From positions 1 through 64,000 of the forward strand of contig DASRER010000034.1 of the NCBI GenBank assembly GCA_035651995.1: DNA of 64,000 bases, in the 5' to 3' direction. The position numbers and the translations under genes are program-made. Below the pieces are notes generated by a model. That model searched no databases, was not told the DNA's origin, and saw only the letters and a program-made list of their open reading frames with translations. Source of the stretch: Terriglobales bacterium. Lineage in GTDB: Bacteria; Acidobacteriota; Terriglobia; Terriglobales; Acidobacteriaceae. Below are positions 15,305 through 23,672 of the stretch, one piece after another. How positions within the stretch are numbered: position 1 is the first letter of the stretch; each line of letters opens with the position of its first letter.

Positions 15305-17331
15305 TGCGATTGTCCTCCTGCGAACCTGCTGCTCTCGGTTGTGTTCCGGATGGTGAAGTCGTAAACGAACTGAACGTCCTTTGCGGGCGTGGCGTTGGAG
15401 ATGCGCACGCGCTCGCCGCGCGCCTCGCGCTGCCCGCTGGCCACCGACCCGGGACGCCCGGGCGCAATCATCCAGTTGGGTTCCACTTGCGCGGAAATTT
15501 TCTCCGGCGAGAGGACGCGCACGTCGAGCCGCGCGCCGCTGCCCGAACCAAGCTCGATCTCGCTTCCGCGAGCGTTGGCTTTGTCATCGGAGTGCAGCAC
15601 CGAGGTGAACGTGCGCGCCTGCGCGGTTTCCAGCGTGTCCCACATCACGAAGCCGCGCGCGGTCAGCATCAGGCTGCGTTCGAAGCGGCGCACGCCGAGC
15701 GACGTGGCGTAAGCGGCGGTGGCGTCGCCGCGAACAAAGAAGCGATCGGGTCCGAAATCAACTTCAGCCATGCGGATCCTGTCGAGCTGCGAGTATGGGA
15801 AGTCCTGCCAGGCGCTGTGCCCTTCGCCTTCGTTGGCCTGGCCTTTGCCGTCCACCAGCACGGTGTTGTGCTGCTCGGTCATGGGAACGCCGGCGTAACC
15901 GGAGTCGCCGGTCAGATATTTGCCATCGGCGAAAACGATGAAGTGGTTGGCGTCGGGATGCGCGTGCCCGGCTTCGAGGCGCCAGTCGGGAAACTGCTGA
16001 ACCAGCGCGGCGGTGTGATGTCCCTCGGGCGGACCGCACTTGAACGCAATCGCTGTCGCGCGCGGGGACCAGTCGCTCCGCCAATAGGCGACCTCATGGT
16101 CCTTGAAGTAGTGCCACGGCTCGAGCTTTTCGATCGGCGTGGCGGGAAGCGACGCGTCGTACCAGGCGAGCGACCAGAAGTCTTCGGCGTTCACCTGCCC
16201 CATACCGGCCAGCCACGCCGCCACGCCCTGCGCGCCTTCGTCGCGGAAACGCGCCGCCAGGCGGTACAGGATGTTGTAGTTGGTGTTGAAGTGGCCGCCG
16301 GGATGCGTGCGCTTGCGGTCTTCGTCTTTGCCGGTGCGCGAGAGCGGGCCGAAGAAGACGTCGCCGAAGTCGAACGCGTCGTTGCCGCCGGGAAGCATGG
16401 AGTGCGCCGCGTACAAATGCGCCAACGCCAGGCCGGGCGCGCGCGCGTACAGGTCTTCGCCGGTCGCGTGCGCGTGCGCGTCCAGATAATGCACGATCCA
16501 CGGCGTGGAAAAAATCCAGTACTCCATGCCCTCGTAGTAGTAGCCGTCGGGCGAGTACGTGGCGAGCACGCGGTCGTAGATGGCGGCGGAGAGGCGCGCC
16601 CAATGGTCAGCCTCTGGCGCTTCGCCCTCTAGCGCGTAGGCCGCGACGGCGAGCCCGGCCATCGGGATGAAGACGTGGTTCTGACTGTAGGAGTACGTGC
16701 GGCCCGGCTTGGGCTTGTAGTACTCGTAGAGTTGCTGCCCCTGGCGGACGAGCTTGGCGCGATAGCGCTCCCGCTCGGCCGGCGTCAGCTCGTTGTAGAG
16801 CAGGTCATATGACCAGCCGAGCGCATAAAGAAGATGCCCGGCGGCGAGATCAACGTTGGGCTTGTTGTAGCTGTATCCCCAAACGTCGTAGCTCGTGGCT
16901 GCGTCCATGTACTTGCGGGCGGCGGCGAGATACTTCGGATCGCGCTCGATCGCGTAGGCAAACGCCGCGCCCGCCATGGAAATGCCGGCCGTGTTCTGCG
17001 CGCGGCGCTCTTCGGCAGGCGGAGGCGGCGGCGTTTCGGTGAGCGCCGGCAGGTTCCGCAGCGCGCGCTGCCACAACTCGCGATGCGATCCGCGCGCCCG
17101 CCCGCGAAGCTGCTCAAGTTCCGCAGCGGTGACGTACACCCGTGGATGCACGCCGCGCAGCTCGGGCTTGAGTTGCCAGGTGACCGACTGCATCAGCGCC
17201 GCCAGCGGATGCGGCTGAGTGCTCTTCGCGGGCTCGTCCTTCGGTCCGAGATTTTCGCGGGCATCCTGGGAGGCGGTGCTGATGCAGCAGACGATGAGCA
17301 CGAGGAGGGTTCGCGCCGGCGCACTTAGCAT
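15301..17331 (-). CDS. Secreted heparinase II/III-type polyuronate lyase
   Basis: 676 aa from ATG 17331, chosen because it gives a clear signal peptide (MLSAPARTLLVLIVCCISTA). The frame is open about 50 codons further upstream, but that part is repeat sequence. An alpha/alpha-toroid spans about 90-400 (YSYSQNHVFIPMAGLAVAAY, Asn-His pair; PDGYYYEGMEYW). A C-terminal beta-sandwich has HAHPDANHFIVFADGKYL and GDSGYAGVP, typical of the heparinase II/III fold shared with oligo-alginate lyases. It should beta-eliminate uronate-containing polymers in the periplasm or outside, feeding KdgF/KduI. The start codon lies inside the left arm of repeat element D, and no strong ribosome-binding site is seen. 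Confidence 0.85.
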   Translation of the reverse strand: MLSAPARTLLVLIVCCISTASQDARENLGPKDEPAKSTQPHPLAALMQSVTWQLKPELRGVHPRVYVTAAELEQLRGRARGSHRELWQRALRNLPALTETPPPPPAEERRAQNTAGISMAGAAFAYAIERDPKYLAAARKYMDAATSYDVWGYSYNKPNVDLAAGHLLYALGWSYDLLYNELTPAERERYRAKLVRQGQQLYEYYKPKPGRTYSYSQNHVFIPMAGLAVAAYALEGEAPEADHWARLSAAIYDRVLATYSPDGYYYEGMEYWIFSTPWIVHYLDAHAHATGEDLYARAPGLALAHLYAAHSMLPGGNDAFDFGDVFFGPLSRTGKDEDRKRTHPGGHFNTNYNILYRLAARFRDEGAQGVAAWLAGMGQVNAEDFWSLAWYDASLPATPIEKLEPWHYFKDHEVAYWRSDWSPRATAIAFKCGPPEGHHTAALVQQFPDWRLEAGHAHPDANHFIVFADGKYLTGDSGYAGVPMTEQHNTVLVDGKGQANEGEGHSAWQDFPYSQLDRIRMAEVDFGPDRFFVRGDATAAYATSLGVRRFERSLMLTARGFVMWDTLETAQARTFTSVLHSDDKANARGSEIELGSGSGARLDVRVLSPEKISAQVEPNWMIAPGRPGSVASGQREARGERVRISNATPAKDVQFVYDFTIRNTTESSRFAGGQSQ

Positions 17332-17447
17332 TTGGCAGTCAGCCCTTGGCCCCTGAACAGTGCGGTCGAACACAAAATGCCAAATGCGCCTTCTCTCGTC
17401 AGCACGACCCTTCACGGCCAAATGCCAATTGCTAACTGCTAAGTGCC
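17321..17447. repeat. Heptad inverted-repeat element D
   Basis: Left arm 17321-17352 (CACTTAGCATTTGGCAGTCA onward) and right arm 17417-17447 (GCCAAATGCCAATTGCTAAC onward to AAGTGCC) are reverse complements with a 7-bp period. A third partial right-type unit (AAATGCCAAATGC) lies at 17375-17387. The left arm contains the start codon of the heparinase-like gene. Confidence 0.85.
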
Positions 17448-17481
17448 GTGCCGGCCGGGATGTCGCTCGCATCGTCATCGC

Positions 17482-18240
17482 TTACGAAAAATACATCCCG
17501 CCATTGATGTCCACCGCCGCGCCGTTCACGAAGGGCGACGCGCCCGAGGCGAGAAACACGACCAGCGCAGCAACTTCCTCGGCCGTGCCTTCGCGGCCAA
17601 GCGGCGTCATGCCGGCCACGCGCTGGCGCACTTCCGGCTTGGTGAAGGTGTCGTGAAAGCTGGTGTTGATCAGCCCCGGCGCGACGGCATTCACGCGAAT
17701 CTTGCGCGGGCCGAGTTCCTTCGCCAGCCCGCGTGTAAACGTGAGCACGCCGCCCTTGGTGGTGGAATACGCAACCGCGCCCGTGCCGCCGCCGTCGCGT
17801 CCGGCCTGCGACGCCAAATTCACGATAGCGCCGCCCTCGGCCATGTGCGGCAGCGCCGCCTGCGTCGCCAGGAAGAGCGTGCGCAGGTTCAGCGCCATGA
17901 CTTCGTCCCAGAACGCGGCGTCCATCTCTTCCATCTTCTTGCGCGCCACGATCCCGCCCGCGTTGTTCACCAGGATGTGGATTTGGTCGCCCAGCGCCGC
18001 GCGCGTTTCCTTCACCAGCTTCGCGGCACCCTCGGGCCGGCGCAGGTCGGCGGCGACGGCAACCGCATTCCCGCCGCCCGCCTTGATCTCGTTCACGACT
18101 TCCGCGGCCCGATCCGCGCTTGCCGCGTAGTTGACCGCGACAGCGGCGCCGCTGCGCGCAAGTTCCAGCGAGATGGCGCGGCCGATGTCGCGCGCGCCGC
18201 CGGTCACGATGGCAACCTTGCCTTTCAGCCCGAGGTTCAC
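17482..18240 (-). CDS. SDR-family oxidoreductase of the uronate cluster
   Basis: 252 aa from GTG 18240, which overlaps the MFS stop (GTGA) and has GGAGG just upstream. It is a classical SDR with TGGARDIGRAI (NAD(P)-binding), NNAGG, Ser in NLASQAGRDGGG, and Tyr/Lys in AYSTTKGG, ending INGGMYFS. In alginate users an SDR of this type reduces DEHU (4-deoxy-5-hexoseulose uronate) to KDG. Next to a polyuronate lyase and a hexuronate carrier this is the leading assignment, but a second KduD-like activity is equally possible from sequence. Coupled to the transporter by the 4-bp overlap. Confidence 0.8.
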   Translation of the reverse strand: MNLGLKGKVAIVTGGARDIGRAISLELARSGAAVAVNYAASADRAAEVVNEIKAGGGNAVAVAADLRRPEGAAKLVKETRAALGDQIHILVNNAGGIVARKKMEEMDAAFWDEVMALNLRTLFLATQAALPHMAEGGAIVNLASQAGRDGGGTGAVAYSTTKGGVLTFTRGLAKELGPRKIRVNAVAPGLINTSFHDTFTKPEVRQRVAGMTPLGREGTAEEVAALVVFLASGASPFVNGAAVDINGGMYFS

Positions 18241-19568
18241 GCCGTCGCCTCCGCCGCGCCAAGGTCGAGCATTTCGATCTTCGGCGTCAGCCAGAACAGC
18301 ACCGCGGCGCCGATGGGCGCCAGCAGGCCGGCGGTGATCAGCACCGGGCGGTACGAGAAGTGGTCCACCACCCAACCCGTGGCCAGAATGAACAGCATGC
18401 TGCCAATACCCGCGCCCGAACCGCCGAGTCCCGCGACGCTGCCCACTGCCGACGCGGGAAACAAATCGCTCGGCATCGCCTGCAGGTTGTTGATCCACGC
18501 CTGGAAGCCGAACAGCACCACCGCAATCCACACGAGCGCGACCATGGCGCTCTCGGCGCGCTCTGCGAGAATTCCCGCGGGCATCATCGCCGCGGAAATC
18601 AGCATGACGGTCTTGCGCGCGCGGTCCACGCTCCAGCCGCGCCGCATCAGCACGCCCGAGGCGAATCCGCCCGCGAGGCTCCCCGCGTCGGCCGCCAGGT
18701 ACGGCGCCCACGCGAACAGCCCGATCTGCGCCAGGCTGAAGCCGCGGACTTTGTTCAAGTATTCCGGCAGCCAGAAGATGTAGAGCCACCACACCGGATC
18801 CACCAGCAGCCGCGCCGCAACAATTCCCCAGACCTGGCGATACCCAAACAGGTCCCGCCAGCGCGGGCGCGTCCGCGATGTCGAAGCTGACGCCGCGCTT
18901 CCCTCTTCGATCAGTGCGCGTTCCTTCTCACCAAGCCACCGATGCTCCTCCGGCCGCCGATACACCGCCAGCCACAGCGCGACCCACAGAAATCCGAGCG
19001 AGCCGGTGATGAGGAACACGGCCTGCCAACCGAAACGATATTGCAGCCACACAATGAGCGGCGGCGCGACCACCGATCCGAGCGCGGCGCCGCTGTTGAA
19101 GATGGCCAGTCCAAACGCGCGCTCGCGCGCCGGGAACCACTCGGCGACCACCTTCGCCGCACCCGGCCAGTTGCCGGCTTCGCCGAATCCGAGCAGCGCG
19201 CGAAACAAGCTCAGCGATCCCAGCCCGCGCGCCGCCGCGTGCAGCATCGCCGCGACCGACCAGACCAGCACCGAGCAGGTGAACCCGCGCCGCACGCCCA
19301 CCCGGTCGTAGAACTTGCCGGAGACGCTGTGGCTCACCGTGTACGCCAGCAGGAACCATGTCCCCAGCGTCGCGTATTGCAAGTTGGAAAGCTGCCAGGT
19401 GGCGCGCAGCACCGGCGACAAGACCGAGATCGTCAGCCGGTCGAGAAAATTGATGAGCGTGGCCAGGAAAACCAGCCCGATGATCCACCAGCGCAGGCCG
19501 GCAACGCGAAAATCTGCCTTGGTCGCGATCCTCTCCGGCGCTGTTGCCTGCACCTGCAAAACACCCAT
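18237..19568 (-). CDS. MFS hexuronate/anion:cation symporter (ExuT-like)
   Basis: 443 aa from ATG 19568, preceded by GGAG at correct spacing; a start 21 bp upstream has no such site. There are twelve transmembrane helices. The first is RWWIIGLVFLATLINFLDRL, with the N-D/F-L-D-R signature of the ACS family (hexuronate, galactonate and glucarate carriers). The loop motifs GFGEAGNWPGAAKVV and AEWFPARERAFG are typical of ExuT relatives. It probably imports unsaturated uronates or hexuronates by proton symport. Operon with the SDR downstream. An 11-bp inverted repeat of 7-bp units lies in its leader (19589-19621). Confidence 0.88.
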   Translation of the reverse strand: MGVLQVQATAPERIATKADFRVAGLRWWIIGLVFLATLINFLDRLTISVLSPVLRATWQLSNLQYATLGTWFLLAYTVSHSVSGKFYDRVGVRRGFTCSVLVWSVAAMLHAAARGLGSLSLFRALLGFGEAGNWPGAAKVVAEWFPARERAFGLAIFNSGAALGSVVAPPLIVWLQYRFGWQAVFLITGSLGFLWVALWLAVYRRPEEHRWLGEKERALIEEGSAASASTSRTRPRWRDLFGYRQVWGIVAARLLVDPVWWLYIFWLPEYLNKVRGFSLAQIGLFAWAPYLAADAGSLAGGFASGVLMRRGWSVDRARKTVMLISAAMMPAGILAERAESAMVALVWIAVVLFGFQAWINNLQAMPSDLFPASAVGSVAGLGGSGAGIGSMLFILATGWVVDHFSYRPVLITAGLLAPIGAAVLFWLTPKIEMLDLGAAEATA

Positions 19569-19588
19569 CCCCCGCTCCAGATCAAACA

Positions 19589-19628
19589 AGTGGAGAGTGT
19601 TCTAACTGTTCACTGTCCACTACTCACG
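19589..19628. repeat. Short heptad-type palindrome in the MFS leader
   Basis: AGTGGAGAGTG (19589-19599) and CACTGTCCACT (19611-19621) are reverse complements with one mismatch around an 11-nt loop. The right side continues in steps of seven (CACTGTC, CACTACT, CACGG). It sits 20 bp upstream of the MFS start, between IclR and the carrier gene. Confidence 0.6.
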
Positions 19629-19678
19629 GCCGGCGGTCTCGGTCTGTTCTGCCGGATGCGCCGCGCCCGGTACCTCGG

Positions 19679-20485
19679 CTAACGCGCCGCCCGCCGCTTC
19701 GCCATCCGGAATCCCAGCTCCGACGAGAGCGCTTCCGCCGCCGCCGTCACCGAGCGCGCCAGCAGCGGCACCTTTTCGTTGCTCACGCGGAACGACGGCC
19801 CTGAGACGCTGATGGCCGCCAGCGGCTCGTGCGTGTAGCCCCACACCACCGCGCCCACGCAGCGCACGCCCTCTTCGTTTTCTTCGTTGTCCACCGCGTA
19901 GCCCTGCCGCCGGACTTTCGTCAGCTCGTTGCGCAGCTCCGCCAGCGTGGTGAGGGTATGGCGCGTGAGCGGCCGCATGCCGATCCTCTGCACCGCGCGT
20001 TCCACCTCGGCGGCGGGCAGCGACGCCATGATCGCCTTGCCTACCGCGGTGCAGTACGCCGGCGTCCGCCGGCCGATGCTCGACGCCAGGCGCACACTGC
20101 GCTCCGGCTCGACCTTGTCGACGTACACAACCTCGCCGTCGTCGTAAACGCACAGGTGCGCCGTCTCGCCGGTTTCCATGACCACGCGCTCCAGGTACGG
20201 ACGCGCGCGCTCGCGAATATCGAGCTGCGAAACGGCGCGCGTGCCCAGCTCGAACAGCTTCAGCCCGAGCCGGTAGCGCCCCTCGCCGTTCTTCTCGATC
20301 AGACGATGGCGCTCCAGCACCATCAGCAACCGGTGCGCCGTGCTCTTGTGCAGCCCGAGCGCGCGCGACACTTCCAGCAGCGACATCCCGGGACCCTTTT
20401 CCGTTAGGATTCCCAGCACGCCGAGGGCGCGGTCAAGCACCTGGATCTGATAAGGAGAACGGGGTGTGGTTTTACTATGCGGCAC
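19679..20485 (-). CDS. IclR-family transcriptional regulator (KdgR-like)
   Basis: 268 aa. The N-terminal winged helix (about 15-75) contains SLLEVSRALGLHKSTAHRLL, the IclR recognition motif. The C-terminal effector domain (about 90-260) has SSIGRRTPAYCTAVGKAIMA and GYAVDNEENEEGVRCVGA, both typical. It is the last gene of the uronate cluster on this strand, and KdgR of enterobacteria is an IclR protein sensing KDG, so a KdgR-like role is inferred. The start GTG at 20485 lies only about 9 bp downstream of the -10 box, so the mRNA is probably leaderless. A palindrome (GGCACGGCGTGCC) overlaps the start and suggests autoregulation. Confidence 0.9.
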   Translation of the reverse strand: MPHSKTTPRSPYQIQVLDRALGVLGILTEKGPGMSLLEVSRALGLHKSTAHRLLMVLERHRLIEKNGEGRYRLGLKLFELGTRAVSQLDIRERARPYLERVVMETGETAHLCVYDDGEVVYVDKVEPERSVRLASSIGRRTPAYCTAVGKAIMASLPAAEVERAVQRIGMRPLTRHTLTTLAELRNELTKVRRQGYAVDNEENEEGVRCVGAVVWGYTHEPLAAISVSGPSFRVSNEKVPLLARSVTAAAEALSSELGFRMAKRRAAR

Positions 20486-20522
20486 GGCGTGCCATTATAT
20501 GAATCCGGGCGCCGCAGTTCAA
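20475..20522 (-). promoter_or_regulatory. IclR gene promoter with palindromic operator
   Basis: Minus strand: TTGAAC (20522-20517), 17-bp spacer, TATAAT (20499-20494), then the palindrome GGCAC-GCC-GTGCC (20493-20481) covering the expected transcription start and the GTG start codon. The same -10/operator block occurs at 52622-52646 upstream of the second hexuronate transporter (14 of 19 bases after the -10 identical). Confidence 0.75.
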
Positions 20523-20667
20523 GACGCGTTGCGCCAGCCACGCGCCAGTTCCGCAGACGGCCGAAAGAAACAGCCCGGCAGTCAGCCCGGCGGGTTTCGC
20601 CGGCTGAAGGGAAGGCCGTACGCCCACCGAGCCGGAGCGGCGAAGGAGACGCGCGGCAGAATAGAAA

Positions 20668-21438
20668 CTAGCTGATCGCCCGGGCCGCGAAGCGGTTCAA
20701 CCCTGCCATCACCAGCAGCGTGTCCACCACCACCAGCGCGCCCAGGACGACGGCGATCGGCATGTGGGGAAACTGCGGCGCCAGCGTTCCGCGCAGGCCT
20801 TCGTTGGCATAAACGAGCGGATTCAGCAGCACCACTTTTTGCAGGATGGGAAAACTGTTCAGCGCGCTCCACGGGTAGTAGGCGCAGCCGAAGAAGATCA
20901 TCGGAGCGAGCACCAGGCTGAACATCAGTCCGATGTGCGTCTGCCCCATGCTCACGCCGAGCGTGAGGCCGCCCGCGGCGGAGAACAGCGCCACCAGCAG
21001 CACCACCGCCGCAAACAGCCACGGACGCTCGAAGCTGATGCCCACGTTGCGTCCCAGCAGCAGCCACGCCGCCGGCACCACGATCGCGCCTGAGATCAGC
21101 GCCTGCACCATGCCGGCCAGGATTTTTTCCGCCACCAGCCACTCCATGCGCATGGGCGCCAGCAGCCGGTCTTCGATCTCGCGCGTGAACTGGAACTCGG
21201 CCAGCAGCGGCATGGCCACCGCCTGCACGCCGCTGAACGTCATGGCCACGCCCATGATGCCGGGCAGCAGGATGGCCTTGTAGCTGGAAACCATCATGCC
21301 GCTGCGCACCATCACTTGTCCGAAGACGAAGACGAACATCAGCGGCTGGAGCATGGTCTGCACCAGCACCACCGCCAGATTGCGCCGCGCCACGTGCGCG
21401 TCACGCGCCAGCATTGCCCGGAACGTTTTCCAGTTCAA
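20668..21438 (-). CDS. ABC-2 type transporter permease
   Basis: 256 aa with six transmembrane helices and the ABC-2 layout: amphipathic N-terminal helix (MNWKTFRAMLARDAHVARRN), TM pairs, and the re-entrant region QVMVRSGMMVSSYKAILLPG. The C-terminal part (IFFGCAYYPWSALNSFP, VVLLNPLVYANEGLRG) matches the drug/polysaccharide exporter permeases of this class. Its start overlaps the ATPase gene end by 4 bp, so both subunits are made together. The substrate is unknown. Confidence 0.88.
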   Translation of the reverse strand: MNWKTFRAMLARDAHVARRNLAVVLVQTMLQPLMFVFVFGQVMVRSGMMVSSYKAILLPGIMGVAMTFSGVQAVAMPLLAEFQFTREIEDRLLAPMRMEWLVAEKILAGMVQALISGAIVVPAAWLLLGRNVGISFERPWLFAAVVLLVALFSAAGGLTLGVSMGQTHIGLMFSLVLAPMIFFGCAYYPWSALNSFPILQKVVLLNPLVYANEGLRGTLAPQFPHMPIAVVLGALVVVDTLLVMAGLNRFAARAIS

Positions 21439-22523
21439 TCGCGCAGGCTCCTTCCCGTGTGGTGCAGGAACAGGTTTTCAAGGCTCGGCTCGGAGATGTG
21501 CACATCGGTGAGCTCCACCTGCAACTCGCCCAGCGCCGCCACCAGCTCGGGCACCAGCGACCCGCCACGATCGGCATAGACGTCGGCGCCGCCAATGTTC
21601 GACTGCACCTCGCGCACGCCCGCCAGCTGCTTCAGCCGCTGTTCGAGCGTGGCCGCGGTTCCGCTGAAGCGCAGGCGCACCACGTAGCCGCCGGGGATCG
21701 AGGTTTTCAGCTCGGCCGGCGTGCCCAGCGCGATCAGCTTTCCGTGGTCGATGATGGCGATACGCTGGCAGAGCGCGTCGGCCTCTTCCATGTTGTGCGT
21801 GGTCAGCAGCACCGTCTTCCCCGCCTGGTTGTACTCGCGGATGATGCCCCACAGCAGCAAGCGCGTCTGCGGATCGAGGCCCGTGGAGGGCTCGTCGAGG
21901 AACAGCACCGCCGGATCGTGCATCATGGCGCGCGCGATGGAGAGCCGCTGCATCATGCCGCCGGAAAAATTGCGTGCCGAATCGTCGGCCCGATCAGCCA
22001 GTTGGAAGCGCTCCAGCAGGTCGTTGGCGCGGCGCGCCCGCTCCTTCGGCCCAAGGCCGAAGTACGCCGCGTGGAAATGCAGGATTTCGCGGGCGGTGAG
22101 CGCAAAGTCGAGGTTCGGGCGCTGCTGCACCACGCCGATCAGCCGCCGCGCCTCCACCGGCTGGCGCCACACGTCGTAGTCGCCAATGAACGCGCGCCCG
22201 CCCGTCGGACGCACGCGCGTGGTCAGGATGCCGACGGTCGTGCTCTTCCCGGCGCCGTTCGGTCCCAGCAGCCCGAAGATTTCACCGGGTTCGACCTGGA
22301 GCGAGATGCCGTCGAGCGCCACCACGCCCGCCGACTTCTTCTTGTCTTTGTCTTTCTTGTCGGCGCTCTGCGCGCGTCCCAGCGGCATGATGCTCATGCC
22401 GGCGGGCGTGGCTGCCGGCCCTGCCGATGCGTAGACCTTGCGCAAGTCTTCGGTGCGCACACCGATGCGCGCGCGACTCTGAAATTCGCTGCGGGCTGCG
22501 TCTGGCAGTACCGCCGTTTGCAT
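21435..22523 (-). CDS. ABC-2 exporter ATP-binding protein with a charged insertion
   Basis: 362 aa from ATG 22523, preceded by GGGAGGAGTG; upstream in-frame starts would leave no room for the divergent regulator's promoter. It has Walker A (GPNGAGKSTT), Q-loop VVQQRPN, signature NFSGGMMQRLSIARAM, Walker B (VLFLDEPSTGLDP), H-loop (LLTTHNMEEAD) and a DUF4162-like C-terminal domain (about 270-360). Oddly, between the first strand (LRKVYAS) and VVALDGISL there is a roughly 33-residue insertion ending DKKDKDKKKSAG. This is absent in standard members, where these segments are nearly contiguous. Pairs with the downstream permease and is divergent from the GntR regulator. Confidence 0.9.
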   Translation of the reverse strand: MQTAVLPDAARSEFQSRARIGVRTEDLRKVYASAGPAATPAGMSIMPLGRAQSADKKDKDKKKSAGVVALDGISLQVEPGEIFGLLGPNGAGKSTTVGILTTRVRPTGGRAFIGDYDVWRQPVEARRLIGVVQQRPNLDFALTAREILHFHAAYFGLGPKERARRANDLLERFQLADRADDSARNFSGGMMQRLSIARAMMHDPAVLFLDEPSTGLDPQTRLLLWGIIREYNQAGKTVLLTTHNMEEADALCQRIAIIDHGKLIALGTPAELKTSIPGGYVVRLRFSGTAATLEQRLKQLAGVREVQSNIGGADVYADRGGSLVPELVAALGELQVELTDVHISEPSLENLFLHHTGRSLRD

Positions 22524-22600
22524 CACTCCTCCCGGGACAATGTGCTCCAACATGGCAGCCGGGGTCGCGCCCGTCAAGCCGCCATCGGTGAACGGACATA

Positions 22601-22606
22601 TATACT
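22601..22606 (+). promoter_or_regulatory. Putative -10 box of the GntR gene
   Basis: TATACT lies 48 bp upstream of the preferred GTG start of the GntR gene, in the divergent intergenic region with the ABC ATPase gene. No convincing -35 was found. Confidence 0.35.
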
Positions 22607-22653
22607 GGCCGCCACAGCTTGAGCGCCTTTCGCGTGTTGCAAAGAATCACTTC

Positions 22654-23613
22654 GTGCGCGCCGCTTCAACAGTACGCTTCAGCATCAACCCGCAGAGCCA
22701 GCTCTCTCCCGCTGAGCAGATCCGCGAGCAACTGCTCTATCACATCCATCTCGGCATTCTGCGCCCGGGCAGCCGCCTGCCCACGGTGCGCGACGTCGCC
22801 ACGCAAACCGGCCTCAACCTGAAGACCGCCTTCCGGGCTTACCGAAAGCTCGCAAAGGAGGGCGTGGTCGACATCAAGCCCACGCGCGGCGTCTTCGTGA
22901 AGTACTCCACCGCCGCCGCCGAGCGCTCCTACCGCCGCGACCTGGAGCGCTTCGCCCGCCGCGTGCTGCGCGAAGGCGAGCAGTACAGCCTCTCGCCGCG
23001 GCGCGTGGCTCAATCGCTGCTGCACGCCGCCGGCATCCGCGCTCCCGCTGTTCGCTGCGCCGTACTGGAGTGCAACCGCGAGCAGGCCGGACTGTTCAGC
23101 GAAGAAATCCACCGCAAGCTCGGCATCGAGGCCTTTCCGGTACTCACCACCGAACCGGCAAAAAAGTTACGCAGCCTGCTGCGCGACGCCGACCTGCTGG
23201 TGACCACCGATTTCCACTGGGCCGAAGCGACCGCCTGGGGCACGCGGCTGCGGCGCGAGCCGTTTCGCATCGGCTTGAACCCCGAGTTCCACCGCATATT
23301 GCTGCGCCACGCCCGCCGCCACGTCTTCCCCATGGTATTGAGCGACATTTCCTTCGAGCCGCAATTCCGCCAGGCGGTGGGCGGCACGGCCCCGGAGGCG
23401 GTGGTGAACAACCTGGTGTTCGTCCACTACCGCGACCACGCGCGGCTGGCACAGTTGCTCGCCGAAGCGCCCCGCGCCTACGTTTCCCCGCTTATCATGG
23501 ATGAAGTTGCCCGGCACGCGCCCGCCAGCGTGCAATTGGTGACGCTGCGCGACATGATCGCGCCCGAATCGCTCGCCCTGCTGCGTCACAAGCTGCTGCT
23601 CAACTCGCGCTAG
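22654..23613 (+). CDS. GntR-family (YtrA-like) regulator with large C-terminal domain
   Basis: The frame is open from 22540, but I prefer GTG 22654 (319 aa). The upstream part would overlap the promoter region and the real protein evidently begins VRFSINPQSQLSPAEQIREQ. A winged helix (about 15-80) has LRPGSRLPTVRDVATQTGLN and KEGVVDIKPTRGVFV, the GntR recognition pattern. The C-terminal 230 residues (EQAGLFSEEIHRKLGIEAFP, DLLVTTDFHWAEA) resemble the ligand-type domain found in YtrA/uncharacterised GntR proteins. Divergent from the ABC exporter, which it probably controls. Confidence 0.82.
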   Translation: MRAASTVRFSINPQSQLSPAEQIREQLLYHIHLGILRPGSRLPTVRDVATQTGLNLKTAFRAYRKLAKEGVVDIKPTRGVFVKYSTAAAERSYRRDLERFARRVLREGEQYSLSPRRVAQSLLHAAGIRAPAVRCAVLECNREQAGLFSEEIHRKLGIEAFPVLTTEPAKKLRSLLRDADLLVTTDFHWAEATAWGTRLRREPFRIGLNPEFHRILLRHARRHVFPMVLSDISFEPQFRQAVGGTAPEAVVNNLVFVHYRDHARLAQLLAEAPRAYVSPLIMDEVARHAPASVQLVTLRDMIAPESLALLRHKLLLNSR

Positions 23614-23672
23614 CGCGCTGCGCCCTGTATTCTGGAGAAAAGCGGCCTCACCATTCGCCGGTCCTTATCTTC

